From Cloacimonetes bacterium UBA6097 (lineage in GTDB: Bacteria; Cloacimonadota; Cloacimonadia; Cloacimonadales; Cloacimonadaceae): a DNA stretch of 20,454 nucleotides. Within the stretch, counting starts at the first letter, position 1. Every line of letters begins with the position of its first letter. Below, piece by piece: positions 1-7,540 of this stretch. Position numbers and translations under genes: made by a program. The stretch is taken from NCBI GenBank assembly GCA_002435865.1, contig DIWV01000011.1, positions 1-20,454 on the forward strand. Direction: 5' to 3'. The notes under the pieces are model-generated. The model saw nothing but the letters and a program-made list of their open reading frames with translations. It ran no database searches and was not told the origin of the DNA.

Positions 1-1
1 G

Positions 2-40
2 TAATGCTACCGTATTGCTACCGTAATGCTACCGTATTGG
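2..40. repeat. 11-bp tandem repeat, about 3.5 copies, cut by the window edge
   Basis: The unit TACCGTAWTGC (W = A/T) repeats head to tail: a partial copy at 2-7, then copies at 8-18, 19-29 and 30-40, the last ending in GG instead of GC. The A/T position alternates between copies (ATT, AAT, ATT). The array lies downstream of the TPR gene terminator, outside any credible gene. The left end is the window boundary, so the true copy number is unknown. The unit resembles the 11-bp unit inside the hairpin at 9402-9460. Confidence 0.85.
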
Positions 41-89
41 TTAAAGGGATGAACGGAGGTTTCAGGTTGGAAGAACCGGTTTTTTGCAC

Positions 90-125
90 AAAAAAAATAG
101 CGAGCCTGAAAATAAGACTCGCTAT
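90..125 (-). terminator. Rho-independent terminator of the TPR lipoprotein gene
   Basis: Perfect 8-bp arms ATAGCGAG (97-104) and CTCGCTAT (118-125) flank a 13-nt loop. Read on the minus strand the stem is followed by an eight-T run (complement of A90-A97). It lies 18 bases beyond the stop codon of the minus-strand TPR gene. This is the standard intrinsic-terminator layout. Confidence 0.85.
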
Positions 126-143
126 AAGTTATATAAAATTGAT

Positions 144-1295
144 TTATTTCATGCTTTTAAAGATGTCAGAGTATTTCTTTTCAAGGTCTTTACGACCAAT
201 TTTAGAAGCGATTAAGACGCAGACGCTAACTGCATCTTTGTTGGTGGGATCTTTTTGAAACCATTTCTCAGCATAAGGCATTACACCATCGTAGTTTTCA
301 ATTCTAATCATACGGAAGCAATAATTTTCGATGTTTTCAAGGGAAGGATCCAATGCCAGTATACGTTTCCAATAGTCAATTTCGGCAGGCTTATTTCCTA
401 AAGCAATTGCCAGGTCTTTTGCATAACCCAGGACTTCTTTATTTTCGGGATCTAGTTTTAACACTTTAACCAATACATCATAAGCAGACTGATAATCTTT
501 TTGCAGTGAATAAGCAGCATAAATCAGCAGCATATTGTTTGTATTCAGAGGTTCCTTTTCCAGTACTTTATTAAAGTATTCAATAGCTTTGGCATAGTCG
601 TTGTTTTTGTAATAATGAGCACCCATCATCTTAATCATTTCAAGGTCGTCAGGATTATCAGCCAAAACTTTGTTTAAATAAAACTCTATTTTATCCTGAT
701 CACCTGTTTCCTGATAAGCGAGCACTAACATACGCAGCGGTTCTTTTCTGGAAGAATCTAGATTAAATACCATTTCAAGAGTTTTAATTGCTTCAGGGTA
801 ATCATTCGTATGATAATATAATTGCCCTATTTTGTACAATCTCACCCATGAGCTCTCTTTCTTTCTGGTTGCATCACGTTTCATCGCTCTGTCATCATCA
901 TTGAGCTTCTCAAAAGTATTGATTGCTGTCAAAACTGAATCATATTTTCCGTATGTTTGCCTGAAGTAACTTATTGCTTTTGCAGCATTATCCATATTGG
1001 GATAAACTGGATTCCCATCATCATCCTTTGTTTCTTTAGGTTCTATCTGCGAAGCAAAATAAAGCAATATATCAGCAGAACGCTTTAATGCGATAACATG
1101 ATAAGGATTATCTTCCAAAACCTTTGTATACAGAGCAAGTGCCTTGTTGAGAGATGTTTCATTATCTTTTTGTTGATAATAAACGTTAGCGCTTTTTAAA
1201 TACAAATTAGCCTGAGGTGATAACTTTTGACGGGACATAGAACAAGCACTTAGCAGCAACAGCAAAATTAATATGTTAATAAGAGAATTCCTCAT
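144..1295 (-). CDS. TPR-repeat lipoprotein
   Basis: Predicted envelope lipoprotein of 383 residues. The N-terminus is a short positive head (MRNS), a Leu/Ile-rich core and the lipobox LSAC with Cys18 as the likely lipidated residue. The rest is helical tetratricopeptide repeats, clear in stretches such as NNDYAKAIEYFNKVLEKEP and ALALYTKVLEDNPYHVIALK, so it is probably a scaffold for protein contacts. The frame is open up to 1355, but the start at 1295 is chosen because AAGGAG (minus strand, 1303-1308) sits 7 nt before it and because it places the signal peptide at the N-terminus. No partner can be named. It diverges from the barrel operon at 1532 and has its own terminator. The lipoprotein and TPR calls are firm; the role is unknown. 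Confidence 0.88.
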   Translation of the reverse strand: MRNSLINILILLLLLSACSMSRQKLSPQANLYLKSANVYYQQKDNETSLNKALALYTKVLEDNPYHVIALKRSADILLYFASQIEPKETKDDDGNPVYPNMDNAAKAISYFRQTYGKYDSVLTAINTFEKLNDDDRAMKRDATRKKESSWVRLYKIGQLYYHTNDYPEAIKTLEMVFNLDSSRKEPLRMLVLAYQETGDQDKIEFYLNKVLADNPDDLEMIKMMGAHYYKNNDYAKAIEYFNKVLEKEPLNTNNMLLIYAAYSLQKDYQSAYDVLVKVLKLDPENKEVLGYAKDLAIALGNKPAEIDYWKRILALDPSLENIENYCFRMIRIENYDGVMPYAEKWFQKDPTNKDAVSVCVLIASKIGRKDLEKKYSDIFKSMK

Positions 1296-1335
1296 GTATG
1301 AACTCCTTGGCGAATTAATGTTTTCTTTTATTAAC

Positions 1336-1364
1336 TTTAAAAAATACCAAAGCAATTAAGTCAA
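1336..1364 (-). promoter_or_regulatory. Candidate sigma70-type promoter for the TPR gene
   Basis: On the minus strand TTGACT (1364-1359) is followed after exactly 17 nt by TTTAAA (1341-1336), about 40 bases before the chosen start codon. The -35 matches consensus at five of six positions and the -10 at four of six. This is a pattern match only. Confidence 0.4.
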
Positions 1365-1407
1365 GGAAATTTGTCTTTACAAAAGAAACTGATGCAATGT
1401 GGTGATA

Positions 1408-1429
1408 TATAATTTTCCCCTGTTATAAA
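1408..1429 (+). promoter_or_regulatory. Candidate -10 elements for the barrel operon
   Basis: A perfect TATAAT lies at 1408-1413, and an extended -10 form TGTTATAAA lies at 1421-1429. Neither has a convincing -35 at normal spacing. Both lie about 105-125 bases upstream of the start at 1532 in the divergent intergenic region, implying a leader of roughly 100 nt if used. An alternative -35-like TTTACA sits at 1469-1474 without a good -10. Confidence 0.25.
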
Positions 1430-1531
1430 TATCTGCTTGTTATTATCCTCAGATGAAATTAAATTATCTTTACAAAATACAACATTGGTTAATTCTGTCT
1501 TTTTTGATGGAAATCTTACTAAGGAATTAAT

Positions 1532-4255
1532 ATGAAAAGGTGGCTCGTTTTATTACTATGCTTGTTGCCGCTGTTGATTAGTGCGCAGTTGATTGATTTG
1601 AATACTGCCACATTGTCAGAATTAAAAAAACTGCCAATCACAGAACAACAAGCTAAAGATATCTATTCATACAGAGAATACATATCTTTCTTCGATAGTA
1701 TTTATGATCTGAAAAAAATTACCTCCATTAACCAGAAAACTCTAAATGACTTGAAACCTTTGGTGGTAGTATCTCTGTTTAGAGAAACAGATGATGTAAC
1801 GCAAAGGCGTGAAGAAATCATGAGTATGATGGACAGGTATGACTCCAATGAGGGAGCATCAGAAGGTATGGCTGATGTTTGGATGGATTATCTGATGACG
1901 CCACAAAATGTTAATAAAATGCATTTTGATGACATCATCAGTCTGCCAAATACATCAGCAATTGATGCTGCTGCAATTCTATATCGCAGAGCCCGGGGAG
2001 ATACAATCGCCGATACCAGGGATTTACGTAACTCTGCTGGACTTTCTTATTACGGTTATTCTAACATAAGAAGTTTTGTTTATTACAAAGAACCGCCGGT
2101 AAGGAACAGGTTGTATATTGACCTTCAAATCCAGTATTATACACGCTACCTCGAAGAAGGTGCGTATGATATGATGAAAGAAGCAATAATCCGTAATACC
2201 GGGAGCGGTTCAACAGGAGTTATTGCCCCTCATACCCGCAAGTATAGTTACTACGGCTATTTCCAACTGGATGAGATTAATCCTGATGTAATGCTAAAAG
2301 CCAGAATGCGCTATAGCAATATGTTTAAATCAGGATGGATGTATTACTCATCCAAAGGTGAAACTCCTGTAAATTTTGCTCAGTTAATGAGTGGAACAGG
2401 AATAGTTGATCTGGAAGAAGGCGATAAAATCTGGAAAGATTCAAAGGTCTACATAGGATATGAAAATTCTGATTTACCTTATGTAAATAACTCTTCTCTC
2501 AAAGTATATCTTGGCAACTACAGGGCAACTTACGGAGAGGGATTGGTTATGGAGAATACAGATTTTTACAGTGCCAGAAAAACAGGATATGGATTTGGTA
2601 AGCGTATAATGGGTATCACCCCCGATTTATCCAGAACCCAGGAATATGCTCTCAGGGGAGCTGCCGCTGAATACCGGAGTCCATGGTTTAGTGCTTCATT
2701 GTTCTTGTCTCATGATAAAAAAGATGCTATGGTTTATATGGAACGTGATTCAGTAGAAACCAGCCCCGGAGTGTATCAATACCTTAAAAGTACACATCCC
2801 CAGAGAGATGCAAACGGTAAATATGATGTATTTTCATATGTGACTCCGTCAATCAGATTTGACAATGATGAGTTGAGTGCTGCTGAAACTTTTTATAATA
2901 CAGAACTTCCTTTGGGTGATCCCTATAATGTACCATTCATGAATCTTGCTCCAAGAACAGATATACTGGATGAAAAACTATGGGGAACTCATCTGCAGGT
3001 AAATCCTTTTATAGGGACTAAACTTGGCTTTACAACTTATACAGCTCTATATGATAATGCAAACTTTATTGCTCCATCCGGAGATGCTTTAAAGCAATTA
3101 ATAATCCGTGATTCATATGATTATACAAAGTTTAAGTATAATGATAGTGAAATCGGGGCTTTATACGATACAAAAACCAGCAAATATGAAAGAGACTTTC
3201 GCAGAGTCATGGGTTTTGACGGAATGACTGTTGTCGGTAATACTTCACTTCAGGGTGAATATGCAGAGCTTACAGTCGACGGCAAGGATGCAACAATTGG
3301 TGATGATCCCAATGCTATGATTGTTAGCGCTTATACTCAATTTGAAAACCTCTATCTGCTAACTCTTTATCGCAATATTGATTTAGATTTTGATAATCCT
3401 TATAGTAATGCTTTTGGAGAACATGCCAGGTTTGACGATACAATACTGGATAAAAATATCTATACTTTAACTAATCCCTTACTTTCAGACTTGTGGCAGA
3501 CCAGCTCACAGGCACAACCTGAAAAAGGTGTGTATTTTGAAACAAGATATCGTTTTAGCGGTTATTATACAATAGGCCGAAGCTATCTTGACATCTGGGA
3601 GAGAATGAGCGATCACAGACGAAGTGCACGTTTTCAAAGTGAATTAGAGTTTCGTCCGATTTTCCAGCTGGGGCTGAGAGCCAGATATAAAAATCAGATT
3701 AACAGGACTGATGATTTTGCAGACCGTGCAGTATCCAAAACAAATGAATATACTATGTCTGCCAGAACATTTTTATCAGCCAGAGATTATCTGGAGTTTG
3801 AATACAGATATAATACAGTATGGGGACCACCTTATACATCCCTGACGAATCCAGCCGAACCCGGTTCTGAAGGCATTGGTAACAACCAGGCTGCAGCAAT
3901 GGTACTTATGAAAGGTGATTACATAGGTGTAAATTTCACGCACCACTTTAATGAGAGTTTGTACATGCAAGGCTCATTCATCTATTGGTATGGTCATGGA
4001 ATATCTCATTGGGATTGGGAAGATATGGAAATAGATTTCATGGGTAACAAGGGTTGTAAAAGCTGGATAGCTTTGCACAGCCAGATTTCTCAGAACATGT
4101 ATTTAACACTAAAATATAGAAATAAATCCTATCAGGATGTGGAAATGTATATTAGAAAATATAATGAACCGTTTCCTGCAACTCAGGATAACTACTTTAA
4201 ATCAGTAGAGCATTCTGAAAATACAATTAGATTACAACTTGACTATCGCTTTTAA
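1532..4255 (+). CDS. Helix-hairpin-helix (ComEA-like) outer-membrane beta-barrel protein
   Basis: A 907-residue secreted protein. Residues 1-18 form a signal peptide ending ISA. Residues 21-80 are a ComEA-type helix-hairpin-helix with the typical entry IDLNTATLSELKKLP and later YREYISFFDSIYDLKKI. A second, degenerate unit lies at about 125-183 (ISLPNTSAIDAAAILYRRA, then a DLRN turn). From about 190 to the end the chain alternates aromatic and polar residues and ends in LQLDYRF, a terminal Phe typical of outer-membrane barrels. GNYRATYGEGLVMEN matches a motif I associate with HhH-barrel proteins of Bacteroidota and Cloacimonadota. AAGGA at 1521-1525 sets the start. It is first in an operon with a second barrel and a 5'-nucleotidase. 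HhH domains usually bind DNA backbone, so surface or periplasmic DNA contact is a fair but untested inference. Confidence 0.82.
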   Translation: MKRWLVLLLCLLPLLISAQLIDLNTATLSELKKLPITEQQAKDIYSYREYISFFDSIYDLKKITSINQKTLNDLKPLVVVSLFRETDDVTQRREEIMSMMDRYDSNEGASEGMADVWMDYLMTPQNVNKMHFDDIISLPNTSAIDAAAILYRRARGDTIADTRDLRNSAGLSYYGYSNIRSFVYYKEPPVRNRLYIDLQIQYYTRYLEEGAYDMMKEAIIRNTGSGSTGVIAPHTRKYSYYGYFQLDEINPDVMLKARMRYSNMFKSGWMYYSSKGETPVNFAQLMSGTGIVDLEEGDKIWKDSKVYIGYENSDLPYVNNSSLKVYLGNYRATYGEGLVMENTDFYSARKTGYGFGKRIMGITPDLSRTQEYALRGAAAEYRSPWFSASLFLSHDKKDAMVYMERDSVETSPGVYQYLKSTHPQRDANGKYDVFSYVTPSIRFDNDELSAAETFYNTELPLGDPYNVPFMNLAPRTDILDEKLWGTHLQVNPFIGTKLGFTTYTALYDNANFIAPSGDALKQLIIRDSYDYTKFKYNDSEIGALYDTKTSKYERDFRRVMGFDGMTVVGNTSLQGEYAELTVDGKDATIGDDPNAMIVSAYTQFENLYLLTLYRNIDLDFDNPYSNAFGEHARFDDTILDKNIYTLTNPLLSDLWQTSSQAQPEKGVYFETRYRFSGYYTIGRSYLDIWERMSDHRRSARFQSELEFRPIFQLGLRARYKNQINRTDDFADRAVSKTNEYTMSARTFLSARDYLEFEYRYNTVWGPPYTSLTNPAEPGSEGIGNNQAAAMVLMKGDYIGVNFTHHFNESLYMQGSFIYWYGHGISHWDWEDMEIDFMGNKGCKSWIALHSQISQNMYLTLKYRNKSYQDVEMYIRKYNEPFPATQDNYFKSVEHSENTIRLQLDYRF

Positions 4256-4265
4256 TGGAGGAACA

Positions 4266-5747
4266 ATGCCTTTAAATAAATTACGTAAACCAATCTTCAT
4301 ATTATTCGCAATGCTGCTTATTGTTATTAATCTTTGTGCCTGGTCGGTATCTGATTATTATCTGGGAAATACATCACCAGTCTTTAGCGCCAGAAACATG
4401 GGAATGGGAAACACAGGTGTTTATGACAGCTTTTCACCAATGGCTGTGTTTATAAATCCTGCTAATTTATCAATGCTTGATGGTAAAGTCGGGCTTACTG
4501 TTAATGGACTTTTTACCCGTAACGAGGATAATCGCAGCATTCCGTTGTATAATAGCTTTGATGCTTTCCTTGATGATGCTACCTATAGTAATAACATCAA
4601 TTTATATGATGACTATGGTTTTGCGGGATACGGCAAGATCAAGTTCAATAATTATGTGGCAGGTTTGGGTATACACTATCTTCCGATGATTAATTTCAAA
4701 GGTGATTATAATGAAGAAATCAGGAATAACCGCAATTCTGATGACGACGGATATCCCGAAATTATAGCATTGAATGAGATTAACAATGCCGGGAATATAA
4801 ATGCTCTTGGATTTACTTTGTCCAGCGGGATGAAATTTGATAATGACAAAGAAGCTCAGATTGGCATAACGATTAATACTCTTGATGGCCAAAGTGAGAT
4901 ACAAAAAAGCATAAGATGGACTGAGTGGGCGATTCAGCAATCAATAGAGCAAGTCTCTTCACACAGAAATGTTCTTCCTGATTCTGTATATACCAATAAA
5001 TCAGACTTAAAAGGCAGCCAGATAAAAATAGGAACTGCTATAAAGCTTAATCATCGTTTTGGGATTGGGATAGCATATTCACCTAAAAGCAAATTTGACC
5101 GTGATAGCGATATCAGGATTGTTTATGGTCCTGATACGACAATGGCAATTCCTTCAACAAGCACGAATCTTCTTCCCGTAATTACAAACACAACTATAAA
5201 AGATAAATATATTCTGCCTTCACGTTTCCGCGTTGGGTTTAATTATCAGCCCAGGAATATTATGAGAACTTATTTTAATGCAGAAGTTGAATATACTACA
5301 TGGACTGATGTGAGTAATCTGTTTGAGGATAGCTGGGACTTGCATGTTGGAGTAGAACATGCTGTTAATAACCGTATCCCTCTCAGATTGGGTTTCCAGG
5401 CAATAACAGAATGGCAGGCTATGCCCAATTATTCATTACTAACAACAGATGGTCTTCCAACTATTGATGCAACCAAGATAATTACTCCGTCAATTTCTGC
5501 AGGAAGCAGTGTATTGCTCAGAAAGAATCTTGTTCTGGATATAGGCTTAAGTTTTTCCTGGAGAGAATACCAAGCGCTTGATATGTTCAGAGACGGTTTT
5601 TATGATGACAGAATTCATACCGGAATGACAAGTTATATCTTATGGCCTAATAGCCATATCATGCCAACTGACCGGGGATGGGAAAATCCTGATAAAGTAA
5701 GAGAGTCTTTTACACAGATTTCTACAGGTTTAACCTGGTCCTGGTAG
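4266..5747 (+). CDS. FadL/PorV-like outer-membrane beta-barrel protein
   Basis: A 493-residue predicted outer-membrane protein. The start at 4266 is preferred over the in-frame ATG at 4239, which lies inside the upstream gene, because GGAGG (4257-4261) precedes it and it gives a proper signal peptide (LRKP head, hydrophobic core, likely cut after CA). The mature start carries the family signature SARNMGMGNTGVYDS followed by AVFINPANLS, as in OmpP1/FadL and the T9SS PorV group. The body is beta-rich and the chain ends ISTGLTWSW, an aromatic terminus suited to barrel insertion. It starts 10 bases after the HhH-barrel stop codon, so the two are almost certainly co-transcribed. It could be a hydrophobic-substrate porin or a PorV-like shuttle; the sequence does not decide. 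Confidence 0.78.
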   Translation: MPLNKLRKPIFILFAMLLIVINLCAWSVSDYYLGNTSPVFSARNMGMGNTGVYDSFSPMAVFINPANLSMLDGKVGLTVNGLFTRNEDNRSIPLYNSFDAFLDDATYSNNINLYDDYGFAGYGKIKFNNYVAGLGIHYLPMINFKGDYNEEIRNNRNSDDDGYPEIIALNEINNAGNINALGFTLSSGMKFDNDKEAQIGITINTLDGQSEIQKSIRWTEWAIQQSIEQVSSHRNVLPDSVYTNKSDLKGSQIKIGTAIKLNHRFGIGIAYSPKSKFDRDSDIRIVYGPDTTMAIPSTSTNLLPVITNTTIKDKYILPSRFRVGFNYQPRNIMRTYFNAEVEYTTWTDVSNLFEDSWDLHVGVEHAVNNRIPLRLGFQAITEWQAMPNYSLLTTDGLPTIDATKIITPSISAGSSVLLRKNLVLDIGLSFSWREYQALDMFRDGFYDDRIHTGMTSYILWPNSHIMPTDRGWENPDKVRESFTQISTGLTWSW

Positions 5748-5780
5748 GAAGTAAACAACAACAAATACAAGGATACAAAT

Positions 5781-7454
5781 ATGAAAGCTAAAAGCTTAAT
5801 TATTATAATATTGCTGTCAACACTGGCATTTCTGCTTGCTGCAGAAGACCTGAAACTGGATATTGTCTTCAGTAATGATGTTCATGGCGGAATTGACAGG
5901 GCAGCAGCAACTTTTATTAATCCACAGTTTCCACCCATGTTAGGTGGGGGTGGAGTAGCAGCATCATTGATAAAACATGTTCGTTCCTATGGTGATGGCA
6001 AGATGCGTGATAACCTTGTCGTAGATGCCGGAGATTTCTTTCAGGGGCATCCGATTGGTACAGTTACCAAAGGAAAAGCAATAGTTGAATACATGAACGA
6101 TGTTAAATATGATGTCATGACTTTGGGAAACCATGATTATGATACAGGTGAACAGGCATTGGAAGAAGCTCTGGCATTAGCCAAATTTCCAATAATCTCA
6201 TCAAATATTGTGAATCGTGAAACAGGTAAGCTGCCATATTATCTTAAGCCCTATATAATTGTTGAAAAGATGGGACTCAGGATAGCAATTATTGGATTTA
6301 CAACAACAGATACAGAGAAGATGAGCTTCCCAGAAAATATAAAAAACGTTGATTTCACAGATGAGAAAGAAGCATTGAACAAATATATCCCAATTGTCAG
6401 AAATCAGGAAAAAGCTGATATAGTAATAGTTTTGGGTCATGCAGGATTACCTTATGATCCTGAATCTGCTTATCAAAGCCGATATGACAATAGTGGTGTT
6501 TCTTTAATGGAAAACCGTTATGCATCCTGGGGTTGGGATTCTCAGGAACTTGCTCATGAGGTTGAAGGTATAGATTTAATCATCGGCGGACATATGCATA
6601 AAGGCTTTGCCAAACCCTGGATAGACCCTATAACTCACACCATGGCAATACAAGGCTATGCCTATGGAAGCAATCTCGGATGGATAACACTTTTAATAGA
6701 TAAAGACAGCAAAACCATTTCAGGATATGATACACCTGCCATCAGGGAAGGCATGCTCATTACTTTATTTGAGGATGAGTTTGTTCCTGATCCTGAAATC
6801 TCACAGAAAATTGCTGAGCAGCAGGCTATAGCAGAAAAAGGTATGGATGAAGTGGTCGGCTATGCCGGGGTTTACTTGTCCAGAATCAATACTGATGCTC
6901 AGAGTTTAATGGGTAATACTATTGTTGATGCCATGAGAGCTGAAGTAGGTGCTGATTTTGCTTTTATGAACCTGGGTGGCGTAAGGTCTGATATTAAGAG
7001 TGGTCCTGTCACTTACCGTAACGTATTTGATGTGATGCCGTTTGATAATCAGATTGTTAGTTTTACCTGTACAGGGGAATTCTTGCGCCGGATTATTGAA
7101 ACCCGTATCGAAGGTGGACGTCATGGTATGGTAGTTTCCGGCTGTAAGCTTGTTTATTCTAAAAAACGTAAAAACTTTGACCGTGTTACTTCTTTGAGTA
7201 TTGGCGGACAACCATGGGATCCCAACAAAATCTATAAATGCACAACAACTGACTTCCTGATGCAGGGAAATGCAGGTTTAACTTTGTTAACCCAGGTGCC
7301 TGAAGATCAGATTACTTATCACATGATTAACCTTCGTGACGGAATTGTGCATTATTTTCAGAAAAACAGTCCGGTAAAGACCAAGATTGATGATCGTTGG
7401 AAAAGAGAAGACAATGCAGAACCCACCCCGGAAATGTTGCAGACAGCAAACTAA
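5781..7454 (+). CDS. Secreted 5'-nucleotidase / UshA-family metallophosphoesterase
   Basis: A 557-residue exported enzyme, close in size to E. coli UshA (550). The family hydrolyses nucleoside monophosphates, 2',3'-cyclic nucleotides or UDP-sugars in the periplasm. Residues 1-21 are a signal peptide. The N-terminal metal centre is complete: NDVHG (Asp33, His35), DAGD (Asp85), GNHD (Asn117, His118), LGHAG (His220) and GGHMH (His271, His273). The C-terminal nucleotidase domain has SLMGNTIVDAMR, NLGGVRSDI (Arg402; the family usually has NGGGIR) and GPVTYRNVFDVMPFDN. AAGGA at 5769-5773 precedes the start, 33 bases after the upstream barrel gene, and the gene ends the operon. A role in scavenging phosphate or nucleosides from outside nucleotides fits. 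The exact substrate cannot be read from sequence. Confidence 0.9.
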   Translation: MKAKSLIIIILLSTLAFLLAAEDLKLDIVFSNDVHGGIDRAAATFINPQFPPMLGGGGVAASLIKHVRSYGDGKMRDNLVVDAGDFFQGHPIGTVTKGKAIVEYMNDVKYDVMTLGNHDYDTGEQALEEALALAKFPIISSNIVNRETGKLPYYLKPYIIVEKMGLRIAIIGFTTTDTEKMSFPENIKNVDFTDEKEALNKYIPIVRNQEKADIVIVLGHAGLPYDPESAYQSRYDNSGVSLMENRYASWGWDSQELAHEVEGIDLIIGGHMHKGFAKPWIDPITHTMAIQGYAYGSNLGWITLLIDKDSKTISGYDTPAIREGMLITLFEDEFVPDPEISQKIAEQQAIAEKGMDEVVGYAGVYLSRINTDAQSLMGNTIVDAMRAEVGADFAFMNLGGVRSDIKSGPVTYRNVFDVMPFDNQIVSFTCTGEFLRRIIETRIEGGRHGMVVSGCKLVYSKKRKNFDRVTSLSIGGQPWDPNKIYKCTTTDFLMQGNAGLTLLTQVPEDQITYHMINLRDGIVHYFQKNSPVKTKIDDRWKREDNAEPTPEMLQTAN

Positions 7455-7476
7455 TTAATATTAAATCTTATATATG

Positions 7477-7512
7477 AGAAAAGCTCCCCTGGTTAAACAA
7501 GGGAGCTTTTCT
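7477..7512. terminator. Hairpin terminator between convergent genes
   Basis: Perfect 12-bp arms AGAAAAGCTCCC (7477-7488) and GGGAGCTTTTCT (7501-7512) flank a 12-nt loop. It sits between the stop of the 5'-nucleotidase gene (plus) and the stop of the 7541-9199 gene (minus). The A-run at the base of the left arm and the T-run at the base of the right arm would give a U-rich tail in either direction, so it can serve both genes. Confidence 0.8.
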
Positions 7513-7540
7513 TTATCTGTAATCTCTTATTGATGTTCAG

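Noticed and set aside
2..40. CRISPR array
   Set aside because: The units are 11 bp and contiguous with no unique spacers, and there are no cas genes.
4..258. Plus-strand open frame of 84 codons
   Set aside because: It runs through the tandem repeat, the terminator and the antisense end of the TPR gene, has no ribosome site, and encodes no recognisable protein.
1296..1355. Upstream start of the TPR lipoprotein
   Set aside because: The longer form would bury the lipoprotein signal peptide 20 residues in, and the AAGGAG site is placed for the start at 1295. The stretch also contains the likely promoter -10.
4239..4265. Earlier start for the FadL/PorV-like gene
   Set aside because: It would overlap the end of the upstream gene, lacks a ribosome site and would put extra polar residues before the signal peptide.
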